Positions 9,430-18,428 of a DNA stretch of 64,000 bases are shown here, one piece after another. Below the pieces are notes generated by a model, which had not been told where the DNA came from, made no database searches, and saw only the letters and a list, made by a program, of their open reading frames with translations. This DNA is from Falsiroseomonas algicola (GTDB lineage Bacteria; Pseudomonadota; Alphaproteobacteria; Acetobacterales; Acetobacteraceae): assembly GCF_011040385.1 (NCBI RefSeq), contig NZ_JAAIKB010000008.1, positions 207,038-271,037 on the forward strand, written 5' to 3'. The first letter of the stretch is position 1. Every line of letters starts with the position of its first letter. Position numbers and translations under genes: made by a program.

Positions 9430-9443
9430 TTGATCCGCATCAA
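9430..9443. promoter_or_regulatory. FNR/Anr-type operator upstream of ccoN
   Basis: TTGATCCGCATCAA matches the TTGAT-N4-ATCAA consensus of FNR-family regulators exactly and is a perfect palindrome in its half-sites. Its centre is about 92 bases upstream of the ccoN ATG; if it acts as a class II site at -41.5, transcription would start near 9478, with a -10-like TGTCAT at 9464-9469. The cbb3 operon is a classic low-oxygen FNR/FixK target, so activation under microaerobic conditions is inferred. It could also affect the divergent DUF2189 gene. Confidence 0.85.
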
Positions 9444-9528
9444 GGACGCCCACACTGGGAAGCTGTCATCTCCCCCCCACAGCGCCGGTCCGATCGCGAC
9501 CGTGGCGTGCGCAGGGGAGACTGATGCG

Positions 9529-11028
9529 ATGGCTGTAGCAGGCTACGCCGCGAACCAGGCCGGAACGGCCACGGTTGCGCGGCACGAGCCCTATGTGGAG
9601 GCACCGATCCGTGCCTTCGCGATTGCAACCGTCTTCTGGGGAGTCGTCGGCTTCCTGGTGGGCGTCGTGATCGCTTCGCAGCTGGCCTGGCCGCTGCTGA
9701 ACCTCGATCTCGAATGGACGACCTTCGGCCGCTTCCGGCCCGTCCACACCAGCGCCGTGATCTTCGCCTTCGGCGGAAACGCGCTGTTCTGCACCAGCCT
9801 CTACGTCGTGCAGCGCACCTGCCGCGCACGGCTCTTCGGCGGCGAGAACATGGGCTGGTTCCTGTTCTGGGGCTACCAGTTCGTCATCGTCACCGCGGCA
9901 CTCGGCTATGTGCTGGGCGTCACCCAGGGCAAGGAATATGCCGAGCCCGAGTGGTACGTGGACCTCTGGCTGACGGTCGTGTGGGTGCACTACCTCATCG
10001 CCTTCGGCGGCACGATCCTGCGGCGGGAAGAGCCCCACATCTACGTGGCGAACTGGTTCTACCTGGCCTTCATCGTCACCGTCGCCATGCTGCATATCGG
10101 CAACAACCTGGCGCTGCCCATCACGCTCGGCCATGCGAAGAGCTACGGCGCGGCGTCCGGCGTGCAGGATGCGATGATCCAGTGGTGGTACGGCCACAAC
10201 GCGGTGGGCTTCTTCCTGACCGCGGGCTTCCTCGGCATGATGTACTACTTCATCCCGAAGCAGGCGGAACGGCCGGTCTATTCCTACCGGCTGTCGATCG
10301 TGCACTTCTGGTCGCTGATCTTCCTCTACATCTGGGCCGGCCCGCACCACCTGCACTACACCGCGCTGCCGGACTGGGCGCAGACGCTCGGCATGGTGTT
10401 CAGCGTGATGCTGTGGATGCCGAGCTGGGGCGGCATGATCAACGGGATCATGACCCTCTCGGGCGCCTGGGATAAGCTCCGCACCAATCCCGGCCTCCGC
10501 TTCTCCGTCACCGCGGTCGGCTTCTACGGCATGTCCACCTTCGAAGGGCCGGTCATGTCCATCAAGGCGGTGAACGCGCTGTCGCACTACACCGACTGGA
10601 CCATCGGCCATGTGCATAGTGGCGCCATGGGCTGGGTCGGCTTCGTCACCTTCGGCGCGCTCTACTGGCTGTTCCCGCGCCTCTGGGCGAAGAAGGGCCT
10701 GTACAGCGAGAAGCTGGTGTCCTGGCACTTCTGGATCGCGACGCTCGGCATCGTCCTCTACATCACCGCGATGTGGGTGTCGGGCATCCTGCAGGGCCTG
10801 ATGTGGCGCGCCTATGACGAGCTCGGCTTCCTGCAGTACAGCTTCATCGAGACCGTGGCCGCGATGCACCCCTACTACGTGATCCGCGTGCTGGGCGGCG
10901 TGCTCTACCTCAGCGGCGCGCTCATCATGGTCTACAACCTCTGGATGACCGTGACCCGTGGCGAGAGCGAGGAAGCGGCCGCGCTGCCCGTCGCCTCCGC
11001 CATGCCCGTCCCGGCTCCGGCCGAATAA
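9529..11028 (+). CDS. ccoN: cbb3-type cytochrome c oxidase subunit I
   Basis: CcoN is the catalytic subunit of the high-affinity cbb3 oxidase in the inner membrane, holding haem b, haem b3 and CuB. The 499 residues contain about 12 membrane helices. Haem and copper ligands are visible: His near 73 in FRPVHTS, the CuB His of HNAVGFF near 223, the paired His of AGPHHLHY near 275, and the two haem His of GHVHSGAMG near 361. The start ATG 9529 is preceded by GGGGAGA at 9513-9519; upstream in-frame sequence runs through the FNR site and is non-coding. First gene of the ccoNOQPGHIS operon. Confidence 0.98.
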   Translation: MAVAGYAANQAGTATVARHEPYVEAPIRAFAIATVFWGVVGFLVGVVIASQLAWPLLNLDLEWTTFGRFRPVHTSAVIFAFGGNALFCTSLYVVQRTCRARLFGGENMGWFLFWGYQFVIVTAALGYVLGVTQGKEYAEPEWYVDLWLTVVWVHYLIAFGGTILRREEPHIYVANWFYLAFIVTVAMLHIGNNLALPITLGHAKSYGAASGVQDAMIQWWYGHNAVGFFLTAGFLGMMYYFIPKQAERPVYSYRLSIVHFWSLIFLYIWAGPHHLHYTALPDWAQTLGMVFSVMLWMPSWGGMINGIMTLSGAWDKLRTNPGLRFSVTAVGFYGMSTFEGPVMSIKAVNALSHYTDWTIGHVHSGAMGWVGFVTFGALYWLFPRLWAKKGLYSEKLVSWHFWIATLGIVLYITAMWVSGILQGLMWRAYDELGFLQYSFIETVAAMHPYYVIRVLGGVLYLSGALIMVYNLWMTVTRGESEEAAALPVASAMPVPAPAE

Positions 11029-11041
11029 GGAGGACCGGGCA

Positions 11042-11770
11042 ATGCGCTGGTTCAACCACGCCATCATCGAGAAGAACCTGATCCTGATGGGCGTGCTCAC
11101 GCTCATCACGGTCTCCATCGGCGGCCTCGCGCAGATCGTGCCGCTCTTCACGGTGGAGAGCACGATCGAGCGTGTGCAGGGCATCCGCCCCTACACGCCG
11201 CTCGAGCTGATGGGCCGCAACATCTACGTGCGTGAGGGCTGCTACACCTGCCACAGCCAGATGGTGCGCCCCTTCCGCGACGAGCTGGAGCGCTACGGCC
11301 ACTACAGCCTGGCGGCGGAGAGCATGTACGACCACCCCTTCCAGTGGGGATCGAAGCGCACGGGTCCCGACCTGGCGCGCGTCGGCGGCCGGTATTCCGA
11401 TGACTGGCACGCCGCGCATCTCCGCAGCCCGCGCGCCGTGGTGCCGGAAAGCATCATGCCGCCCTACGCCTTCCTCGACCGGCCGCTGGCCTATGGCGAC
11501 ATCGCCGACCACCTGCGCGCGCAGCGCAGCGTCGGCGTCCCCTACACGGACGAGATGATCGCCAATGCCCGCGCCGACCTGGAGACGCAGGCGCGCCCCG
11601 ACCGTGACGCGGCTGGCTTCGGCACCCGCTACGCCCGCGCCCGCCAGGGCGTGTTCGACGGCAATGCCGGCGTGGTGACGGAGATGGATGCGCTGGTCGC
11701 CTATCTGCAGATGCTCGGGACGCTCGTCCGCTTCAGCGACGTGACGCCCGACCAGCTGCGCCAGCAGTGA
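11042..11770 (+). CDS. ccoO: cbb3-type cytochrome c oxidase subunit II (mono-haem cytochrome c)
   Basis: CcoO is a membrane-anchored mono-haem c subunit that passes electrons towards CcoN. 242 residues: one N-terminal anchor helix (about residues 13-33), then the periplasmic domain with the single haem motif CYTCH near residues 67-71 and a distal Met ligand in [18 protein letters not shown] overlaps the ccoN stop and sets ATG 11042. Thirteen bases separate it from ccoN, consistent with one transcript. Confidence 0.98.
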   Translation: MRWFNHAIIEKNLILMGVLTLITVSIGGLAQIVPLFTVESTIERVQGIRPYTPLELMGRNIYVREGCYTCHSQMVRPFRDELERYGHYSLAAESMYDHPFQWGSKRTGPDLARVGGRYSDDWHAAHLRSPRAVVPESIMPPYAFLDRPLAYGDIADHLRAQRSVGVPYTDEMIANARADLETQARPDRDAAGFGTRYARARQGVFDGNAGVVTEMDALVAYLQMLGTLVRFSDVTPDQLRQQ

Positions 11771-11781
11771 GGGACGGCGCC

Positions 11782-11949
11782 ATGAACCTCGTCGCGCTGC
11801 AACCGCTCTTCTCCACCCTCTGGGTGGTCTGGTTCTTCGTCCTGTTCACCGGGATCCTGATCTACGTGCTGGCTCCCAAGCGCAAGCGAGGCTTCGACGA
11901 GGCGGGGGACATCCCCTTCCGCGACGACCCGCGCGACCGCCTGTCCTGA
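11782..11949 (+). CDS. ccoQ: cbb3-type oxidase small subunit
   Basis: CcoQ is a short single-helix subunit that stabilises the cbb3 complex. 55 residues with one membrane helix (about residues 8-31) followed by the basic APKRKRGFDEA stretch typical of the family. ATG 11782 follows GAGGGA by eight bases and lies eleven bases after the ccoO stop. Position between ccoO and ccoP matches the canonical order. Confidence 0.92.
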   Translation: MNLVALQPLFSTLWVVWFFVLFTGILIYVLAPKRKRGFDEAGDIPFRDDPRDRLS

Positions 11950-11962
11950 GGAGTGTGACACC

Positions 11963-12835
11963 ATGCCCACCAAGATCGAGAAGGACAGCCTCACCGGCAC
12001 CGACACCACGGGCCATGAGTGGGACGGGCTGAAGGAACTGAACACGCCGCTGCCGAAGTGGTGGCTCTACGTGATGTACGCGACCATCGCCTTCGCCGCC
12101 GTCTGGGTCGTGCTCTACCCCGCCTTCCCTTTCCAGGGCGCGACGGGCGTCACGGGCTGGATCGCGCGGGAAGCGGTGGTCGGCGATGTGCGCGCCGCGC
12201 AGTCGCGGATGGAGCCGATGCTGGCGCGCATCCGGGCTTCCGACCCGAAGACCATCGCGGCGGATCCGGAACTCCGCGCCTTCGCGGTGGCCGGCGGACG
12301 CACCGCCTTCGCCAACAACTGCGCGGGCTGCCACGGCGCCGGCGGCCAGGGTGCGCAGGGCGGGTTCCCCTCGCTCGCCGATGACGACTGGATCTGGGGC
12401 GGCACGCATGACGCGATCCGCCACACCATCGCGAACGGCGTCCGCGCCGGCGAAAGCGACGAGGAACGCACCAGCCAGATGCCGCGCTTCCTGGCCGATG
12501 GCGTGCTGACCCTGCCGCAGGTCAACGACACGGCGGAATACGTCCTCTCCCTCTCCCGCCGCTCCACCGATGCGGCGGCCGCGGGGCGTGGCGAGGCGCT
12601 CTACGCCGAGAACTGCGCCGCCTGCCATGGCGAACGTGGCGAGGGCAACCGGGATGTCGGCGCGCCGCGCCTGTCGGACCAGATCTGGCTCTATGGCGGC
12701 GACAAGGCCTCCATCGCGCGCAGCATCGCCTATGCCCGCGCAGGCGTGATGCCGGCCTGGGGCCAGCGGCTCGACCCCGCCATCGTCAACATGCTGGCGG
12801 TCTACGTCCACGCGCTGGGCGGCGGCGAGAACTGA
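11963..12835 (+). CDS. ccoP: cbb3-type cytochrome c oxidase subunit III (di-haem cytochrome c)
   Basis: CcoP is the di-haem c subunit that receives electrons from soluble cytochromes. 290 residues: a cytoplasmic N-terminus with the conserved GHEWDGLKELNTPLPKWW motif, one or two membrane helices (about residues 30-52), and two haem sites, CAGCH near residue 119 and CAACH near 218, with Met ligands in QMPRF and VMPAWG. GAGGAG lies just upstream of ATG 11963. Confidence 0.98.
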   Translation: MPTKIEKDSLTGTDTTGHEWDGLKELNTPLPKWWLYVMYATIAFAAVWVVLYPAFPFQGATGVTGWIAREAVVGDVRAAQSRMEPMLARIRASDPKTIAADPELRAFAVAGGRTAFANNCAGCHGAGGQGAQGGFPSLADDDWIWGGTHDAIRHTIANGVRAGESDEERTSQMPRFLADGVLTLPQVNDTAEYVLSLSRRSTDAAAAGRGEALYAENCAACHGERGEGNRDVGAPRLSDQIWLYGGDKASIARSIAYARAGVMPAWGQRLDPAIVNMLAVYVHALGGGEN

Positions 12836-12856
12836 AGCAAGGCCAGGACAGGGACA

Positions 12857-14380
12857 ATGAGCACGATCCAGCCGCCCGATCGCCTGAAGCCCGCGGCGAA
12901 GACCGAAGGGACGCAACAGGCGGCGGCACCGACCTCGCTCTACGCGGATCGGCAGAAGGTCTATCCGAAGGCCGTGAAGGGCCCGGTGCGCCGGGCGAAA
13001 TGGGCTGTGCTCATCCTGTGCCTGGCGCTCTACTACCTCGTGCCCTGGCTGCGCTGGGATCGTGGTCCCGGCGCGCCGGACCAGGCGGTGCTGGTCGATA
13101 TCGGCAATGGCCGCCTGTTCTTCTTCTTCGTCGAGATCTGGCCGCAGGAAGTCTACTTCCTGACGGGCCTGCTGGTGCTGGGCGCCATCGGGCTCTTCGT
13201 GGCGACCAGCCTCTTCGGCCGCGTCTGGTGCGGCTTCACCTGCCCGCAGACGGTCTGGACGGATCTGTTCATGTGGGTGGAGCGCGTCATCCAGGGCGAC
13301 CGCAACGAACGCATGCGGCTCGACAAGCAGCCCTGGACGCTGGAGAAGCTGCGCAAGAAGGGCCTGACCCATGCGGCCTGGCTGCTGATCGCGGCGGCCA
13401 CCGGCGGCGCCTGGATCATGTACTTCAACGATGCGCCGACCGTGACGGTGGATCTGCTGACCGGCGGCGCCTCGCTCGACGTCTATTTCTACTTCGGCCT
13501 CTTCACCACCACGACCTATGTGCTGGCCGGCTGGGCGCGGGAACAGGTCTGCACCTACATGTGCCCCTGGCCGCGCTTCCAGGCCGCGATGCTCGATGAG
13601 AACTCCCTCGTCGTCACTTATCGCGACTGGCGGGGCGAACCGCGCGGCAAGGCCAAGGCCGATGGCATCGGCGATTGCGTGGATTGCCAGGCCTGCGTGA
13701 ATGTCTGCCCGACCGGCATCGACATCCGCGATGGCCAGCAGCTGGAATGCATCGGCTGCGGCCTCTGCATCGATGCCTGCGACGACATCATGAAGCGGCT
13801 CGATCGCCCGACCGGGCTGATCGCCTTCGAGACGCTGTCGAACCTTGCCGCCTCCACCGCCGCGACCAAGGCGCTGCCGCCCTCCCGCGCCCGCTGCGCC
13901 ACGGGGATGGAGGTGCGCCGCGTGCCGCGCTTCATCCGGCCGCGCACCCTGCTCTATGCGGGCATGCTGGGCGCCGTCATGGCGGTGATGCTCGGCGCCT
14001 GGCTGCTGCGGCAGACCGTGACGCTGTCGGTGCTGCGGGATCGCGCGCCGCTTTTCGTCACGCTGTCCGATGGCGGCATCCGCAACGCCTATACGCTGAA
14101 GATCGCCAACAAGGACCGCGACATCGCGAGCTACGCGCTGGTGCTCGACTCCCGCACCGCGCTGCAGATGCAGGTGCAGGAAGCGCCCACCACCGCGCCG
14201 GGTGACCGCCCGATGGTGACGACGCGGCCCGACGGCATCACGCAGTGGCGCGTGCTGCTGACGCAGCCGCCCGGCACGCCGACCCGCACCTCCATCCCCG
14301 TCACCTTCCGCCTGGTCGATGGCCGGGGCCGGACGGTGGTCAGCGAAAGCAGCATCTTCCTGGGGCCCGAAAGCCGATGA
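12857..14380 (+). CDS. ccoG: Cytochrome c oxidase accessory protein (FixG/RdxA-like ferredoxin membrane protein)
   Basis: CcoG is a cupric-reductase-type assembly factor needed for copper delivery to cbb3 oxidase. 507 residues: polar N-terminus, about five membrane helices, two CxxxCP-type segments (GFTCPQTVW and YMCPWPRFQ) and two ferredoxin clusters, CVDCQACVNVCP near residues 273-284 and CIGCGLCIDAC near 298-308. The C-terminal ~120 residues form the Ig-like periplasmic FixG domain. The stop overlaps the ccoH start in ATGA. Confidence 0.97.
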   Translation: MSTIQPPDRLKPAAKTEGTQQAAAPTSLYADRQKVYPKAVKGPVRRAKWAVLILCLALYYLVPWLRWDRGPGAPDQAVLVDIGNGRLFFFFVEIWPQEVYFLTGLLVLGAIGLFVATSLFGRVWCGFTCPQTVWTDLFMWVERVIQGDRNERMRLDKQPWTLEKLRKKGLTHAAWLLIAAATGGAWIMYFNDAPTVTVDLLTGGASLDVYFYFGLFTTTTYVLAGWAREQVCTYMCPWPRFQAAMLDENSLVVTYRDWRGEPRGKAKADGIGDCVDCQACVNVCPTGIDIRDGQQLECIGCGLCIDACDDIMKRLDRPTGLIAFETLSNLAASTAATKALPPSRARCATGMEVRRVPRFIRPRTLLYAGMLGAVMAVMLGAWLLRQTVTLSVLRDRAPLFVTLSDGGIRNAYTLKIANKDRDIASYALVLDSRTALQMQVQEAPTTAPGDRPMVTTRPDGITQWRVLLTQPPGTPTRTSIPVTFRLVDGRGRTVVSESSIFLGPESR

Positions 14381-14856
14381 GCGACATGGTCATCAAGCCC
14401 GCCCTTCCACGCGACCGCTGGATCCCCTGGGTCTTCGTGGGCGGCATGCTGCTGGTCGTCGCGGTGAATGCGGTGCTGGTCTTCTTCGCCCTCACCACCT
14501 TCACCGGCGTCACCACCGGCAAGGCCTATGATCGCGGCCGCGCCTACAACCACGTGATCGAGGCCGCGGCGCGGCAGGAGGCGCTGGGCTGGCGCGCCGA
14601 TGTTCAGCTGCGCGGCAACAGCCTGGTCGTCACCATGGCGGATCGCGGCGGCGCCGCCCTGCCCGGAAGGCTGGAGGGCCGCCTGCTCCGCCCGCTGGAG
14701 GGCACGACCCAGCCGCTCGACTTCGCCGCCACCGCCACCGGCAGCTTCCGCGCCGAGACGGGCACGCGGGTGCCCGGCCAGTGGGATGCGGTGCTGCGCT
14801 TCTTCGGCCCGGGTGGAGAGGTGCTCGATATCCGCCAGCGCATGGTGCTGCCATGA
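14377..14856 (+). CDS. ccoH: cbb3 oxidase assembly protein FixH family
   Basis: CcoH is a small membrane-anchored assembly factor that stays with the cbb3 complex. 159 residues: one N-terminal helix (about residues 17-40) and a periplasmic beta-rich domain; the TTFTGVTTGKAYDRGRAYN segment after the helix is typical of the family. ATG 14377 overlaps the ccoG stop by four bases and the stop overlaps the ccoI start by four, indicating translational coupling on both sides. Confidence 0.93.
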   Translation: MSDMVIKPALPRDRWIPWVFVGGMLLVVAVNAVLVFFALTTFTGVTTGKAYDRGRAYNHVIEAAARQEALGWRADVQLRGNSLVVTMADRGGAALPGRLEGRLLRPLEGTTQPLDFAATATGSFRAETGTRVPGQWDAVLRFFGPGGEVLDIRQRMVLP

Positions 14857-17210
14857 ACGCCCTTCTCCGCCCGGTCGAGGCTGCCTCCCCCGGCGTATCG
14901 CGGGCCCGCTGCGCGCATTGCGGCGCGGACCTCGCGCCCGGCCAGGGCGAGTTCTGCTGCCATGGCTGTGCTGCCGCCCATGCGCTGGTGCGCGGCCTCG
15001 GCCTGACGGCCTTCTATGCGCGACTGGAAGGTGCAGCCGGCGCGCTGCGCCCCGCCGAGGTCCCGCCCGCCGTCGATTTCGCAGCCCTCGCCCGGGCGGA
15101 ATCCGATGGCACGCAATCGCTCGATCTCATGGTCAGCGGGCTCTCCTGCGGCGCCTGCGTCTGGCTGATCGAACAGGCGCTGGCGGCGGAGCCCGATGTG
15201 GTCCGCGCCCGCGTGAACCTCACGGCCCGGCGCCTGTCGCTGCGCTGGCGCGGCGATGCCGATCGTGCCCGCGCACTCGCGGGACTGGTGGCCAGGCTCG
15301 GCTTCCGCATCGCGCCCTGGTCCCCCGCCTGCCTCCGGGCGACGGAGGATGAGGAGGGGCGGCAGCTCATCCGCGCGCTCGGCATCGCCGCCTTCGGGTC
15401 GATGAATGTCATGCTCGTCTCCGTCGCCGTCTGGGTCGGCGGCGACATGGGGGAACACACCCGCGCGCTGATGCATTGGCTGGCGGCGCTGTTCGGCCTG
15501 CCGACCGTGCTGGTGGCGGGCATGCCCTTCTACCGCTCCGCCTGGCACGCCATCCGCAGCGGCCGCGGCAACATGGACCTCGCCGTCTCGCTCGGCGTGC
15601 TGGCCACGACCGCGATGAGCCTCAGCGAGGCCATCCGCAACGGCCCCTATACCTGGTTCGATGGCGCGACCGCGCTGCTGGCGCTGCTGCTGGCCGGCCG
15701 CGTGCTGGACCGCGGCATGCGCCGCCGCGCCCGCCAGGCCGTCGCCGAATTGCTGGCGCTGCAGGATGGCAGCGTGGAGCTTCGCCTGCCGGATGGATCG
15801 ACCCGCGCCGTGCCGGTCGGCAGCGTGCTGGCCGGCGACAGGCTGCTGGTCGCGACCGGCGACCGGTTGCGGCTGGATGGCGTGGCGGCGCAGGAGGTGC
15901 TGCTCGACACCAGCGCCACCACCGGTGAATCCCTGCCCCGCCGGATCGAGCCCGGCGAGCCCCTGATGGCCGGCGCGGTCAACATGGGCAGCGCCTTCAC
16001 CCTGCGCGTCACCGCCGCGGCGAAGGATGGCTCGCTGGCATCCTTGGCCCTGCTGGTGGAAAAGGCGGAGCAGGGCCGCGGCCGCTTCGTCTCCATCGCC
16101 GACAAGGCGGCGCGCTGGTACGTGCCGATCATCCACGCCGTCGCTGCCATGACCTTCCTCGGCTGGTGGCTCGGCGTCGGCGTCACCTGGCAGGCAGCGC
16201 TGGTGCCGGCCGTGGCCTCGCTGATCGTCACCTGCCCCTGTGGCCTCGCCATCGCGGTGCCGGCGGTGCAGGTCGCGACCGTCGGCGCGCTGTTCCGCCG
16301 CGGCGTGCTGGTGGCCTCCGCCACCGCGCTGGAGCGCCTGGCCTCCGCCGACCATGTCGTGCTGGACAAGACCGGCACGCTGACCATGGGCCACCCGGCG
16401 CTGGTGGAGGAGCCGGGGCTGGACCGCGCGGCGCTGCGCCGCGCCGCCTCCCTCGCCCATGGCAGCCGCCATCCGCTGGCGCAGGCGCTGTTGCGCGCCT
16501 GCCCGGATGCGCCGCTGCTGGACGGGGTGGAGGAAGTGCCGGGCAGCGGACTCCGCCACGGCGCGACGCGCCTCGGCAGCGCGTCCTTCTGCGGGATCGA
16601 GTGCCACGCCGATAGCGGCATGACGCTCTACCTGGCGGAGGAGGGCGCCGCCCCCATCGCCTTCCGCTTCGCCGACGAACTGCGGCCCGATGCGGCGCGC
16701 GTGGTGCGGGAACTGCAGGAGCTGGGCCTGACGACGGAGCTGCTGTCCGGCGACGGCGCCGGCGCGGTGGAGGACGCGGCCGCCGCCACCGGCATCGGCC
16801 CCTGGCAGGCCCGCGCGACGCCCGCCGACAAGGCCGCGCGGATCGAGGCGCTGTGCCAGCAGGGCAAGCGCCCGCTGATGGTGGGCGATGGCATCAACGA
16901 TGCCGCCGCCCTCGCCTTGGCGCATGTCTCCGCCAGCCCCGCCACGGGCACCGACATCGCGCAGGCGACATCGGACCTGGTGCTGCGCGGCGACGGCCTC
17001 TCGGCCCTGCCCGCCGCCATCCGCGCCGCGCGCAAGGCTCAGCTGCTGGCGAAGCAGAACATCGCCTTCAGCCTGGCCTATAATGTGGTGGCCGTGCCCG
17101 CCGCCGTGCTGGGCTTCGTGACGCCGCTGATCGCCGCCCTGGTGATGGCGAGCAGCTCCATCATCGTGATCCTGAATGCCCTGAGAGCGGGCAAGGAGGC
17201 GCGCCTGTGA
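14853..17210 (+). CDS. ccoI: Copper-translocating P1B-type ATPase for cbb3 assembly
   Basis: CcoI (FixI/CtpA type) exports copper for CuB insertion. 785 residues. N-terminal Cys-rich segment (CAHCGADL and FCCHGC) precedes the heavy-metal domain with SCGAC near residue 97. Then come the TGES actuator loop, the ion-channel motif CPCGLA near 461, the phosphorylated Asp in DKTGTLT at about 505 and GDGINDAAA near 678. The variant CPCG, not CPCA, is seen in FixI-type pumps. Four-base overlaps link it to ccoH and ccoS. Confidence 0.97.
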   Translation: MNALLRPVEAASPGVSRARCAHCGADLAPGQGEFCCHGCAAAHALVRGLGLTAFYARLEGAAGALRPAEVPPAVDFAALARAESDGTQSLDLMVSGLSCGACVWLIEQALAAEPDVVRARVNLTARRLSLRWRGDADRARALAGLVARLGFRIAPWSPACLRATEDEEGRQLIRALGIAAFGSMNVMLVSVAVWVGGDMGEHTRALMHWLAALFGLPTVLVAGMPFYRSAWHAIRSGRGNMDLAVSLGVLATTAMSLSEAIRNGPYTWFDGATALLALLLAGRVLDRGMRRRARQAVAELLALQDGSVELRLPDGSTRAVPVGSVLAGDRLLVATGDRLRLDGVAAQEVLLDTSATTGESLPRRIEPGEPLMAGAVNMGSAFTLRVTAAAKDGSLASLALLVEKAEQGRGRFVSIADKAARWYVPIIHAVAAMTFLGWWLGVGVTWQAALVPAVASLIVTCPCGLAIAVPAVQVATVGALFRRGVLVASATALERLASADHVVLDKTGTLTMGHPALVEEPGLDRAALRRAASLAHGSRHPLAQALLRACPDAPLLDGVEEVPGSGLRHGATRLGSASFCGIECHADSGMTLYLAEEGAAPIAFRFADELRPDAARVVRELQELGLTTELLSGDGAGAVEDAAAATGIGPWQARATPADKAARIEALCQQGKRPLMVGDGINDAAALALAHVSASPATGTDIAQATSDLVLRGDGLSALPAAIRAARKAQLLAKQNIAFSLAYNVVAVPAAVLGFVTPLIAALVMASSSIIVILNALRAGKEARL

Positions 17211-17368
17211 ACGCCCTGGTCTTCCTGGTGCCGGCGGCCCTGTTCCTGGGCCTGCTTGCGCTCGGCCTCTTCCTCTGGACGCTGCGCAACCGCCAATACG
17301 AGGATCTCGATGGCGCCGCGTCCCGCATCCTGTTCGACGACCAACCCCCGAAGGAGTCCCGCCGATGA
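17207..17368 (+). CDS. ccoS: cbb3-type oxidase assembly protein, small
   Basis: CcoS is required for haem and copper incorporation into CcoN. 53 residues: start GTG 17207 (GTGA overlap with the ccoI stop), one membrane helix (about residues 4-25) and the conserved post-helix segment LRNRQYEDLDGAASRILFDD, a hallmark of the family. It ends in an ATGA overlap with the next tiny ORF. Confidence 0.93.
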   Translation: MNALVFLVPAALFLGLLALGLFLWTLRNRQYEDLDGAASRILFDDQPPKESRR

Positions 17369-17541
17369 TCTACTTCCTCGTCTTCTCCGCCCTGATGTCC
17401 GTCATCGGCCTGGCCGCCGCCGCCGCGGCGCAGGAGATCGGCCTGGCCATCTTCGGCTATGGCCTGTTCGGCTTCGGCGTGCTGTTCGCGCTGTTCCTGG
17501 TGAAGCGGCATTTCGATGCCGCGGATGCTGCCCGCCACTGA
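17365..17541 (+). CDS. Uncharacterised 58-aa membrane protein coupled to ccoS
   Basis: I do not recognise this product. It has 58 residues and two predicted membrane helices (about residues 2-21 and 26-46) joined by a short QE turn, followed by a basic-acidic tail KRHFDAADAARH. ATG 17365 overlaps the ccoS stop in ATGA, with AAGGAG at 17350-17355 nine bases upstream, a good ribosome site. It is the last gene before a strong hairpin, so it is very likely translated and part of the cco operon. A role in oxidase stability or assembly is inferred from position only. Confidence 0.7.
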   Translation: MIYFLVFSALMSVIGLAAAAAAQEIGLAIFGYGLFGFGVLFALFLVKRHFDAADAARH

Positions 17542-17568
17542 CCGGGCGTCACTGAGGGCGCGGCATCG

Positions 17569-17595
17569 TCCCGCGCCGCGTCACGCGGCGCGGGA
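17569..17595. terminator. GC-rich hairpin between convergent cco and che operons
   Basis: TCCCGCGCCGCG (17569-17580) pairs with its exact reverse complement at 17584-17595 around a TCA loop, a 12-base perfect stem. It lies between the end of the cco operon and the cheR stop. No U-tract follows on either strand, so bidirectional termination is inferred from placement and stem strength. Confidence 0.55.
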
Positions 17596-17606
17596 TGGCG
17601 GCGGCC

Positions 17607-18428
17607 TCAGGCCGCCGCGCGCTGTTCCGCGGTGCCGTAGGCGCCGCGTTCGCCGGGCACCGGCACCAGCCGGTCCGTCAGTCCCAGCACCGTCTCCGCG
17701 CCGCCGAGATACAGGATCCCGTCCGGGTTCAGCCGCTTGGCCAGCGCGTCCAGCACGCGGGTCTTGGTCGGCGCGTCGAAGTAGATCAGCACGTTGCGGC
17801 AGAAGATCGCGTCGAACTTGCCGAGTGCCGAGAGGTCCGCCAGCAGGTTCCGTTCCTCGAACCGCACCATGGCGGCCAGGTCCGGGTTGATGCGCCACTT
17901 CGCGCCATCCTGCTTGAAGTACTTCACCAGCGACCGGATCGGCAGGCCGCGCTGCACCTCGAACTGCGTGTAGACGCCCTGCTTCGCGCGCGTCAGCACA
18001 TCGCCGGAGATGTCGGTGGCCAGGATCTCCACCTTCGGCCCCGGCCGTCCGGCCAGCGCATCCGCCACCAGCATGGCGATCGAATAGGGCTCCTGCCCCG
18101 TCGAACAGGCGGCCGACCAGATGCGCAGCGGCGCGGAACGGCCCGGCGCCAGCAGGCGCGGCAGCAGCTTCGCCAGGTGGTCGAAGGGCTTCCCGTCCCG
18201 GAAGAAGCTGCTCTCATGCGTGGTCAGTGCTTCCACCACCGCGCGTTCCAGCTGCTCGTCCGGCCGCGCCTTCAGCTTCGCACCCAGCGCGCCGATGGAG
18301 GCCAGGCCGAATTTCTGCAGCACGGGGCCGAGGCGCGTTTCCAGCAGATAGGCCTTGTCCTCCGTCAGAACGATGCCCGACCGGCGACGCACCACACCCG
18401 CGACATCAGCGAATCCGTCACTGCTCAT
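17607..18428 (-). CDS. cheR: Chemotaxis protein methyltransferase
   Basis: CheR uses S-adenosylmethionine to methylate glutamates of chemoreceptors. 273 residues: an N-terminal helical domain (about 1-75) and the methyltransferase domain with THESSFFRD, SAACSTGQEPYSIAM (SAM-binding motif), ILATDISGDVL and DAIFCRNVLIYFD, all family hallmarks. ATG 18428 overlaps the cheB stop by four bases. Last gene of the minus-strand che operon. Confidence 0.96.
   Translation of the reverse strand: MSSDGFADVAGVVRRRSGIVLTEDKAYLLETRLGPVLQKFGLASIGALGAKLKARPDEQLERAVVEALTTHESSFFRDGKPFDHLAKLLPRLLAPGRSAPLRIWSAACSTGQEPYSIAMLVADALAGRPGPKVEILATDISGDVLTRAKQGVYTQFEVQRGLPIRSLVKYFKQDGAKWRINPDLAAMVRFEERNLLADLSALGKFDAIFCRNVLIYFDAPTKTRVLDALAKRLNPDGILYLGGAETVLGLTDRLVPVPGERGAYGTAEQRAAA

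Noticed and set aside
9466..11184. A 572-codon open frame on the minus strand opposite ccoN and ccoO
   Set aside because: Shadow of two unmistakable oxidase genes; His/Arg/Gly-rich and without motifs.
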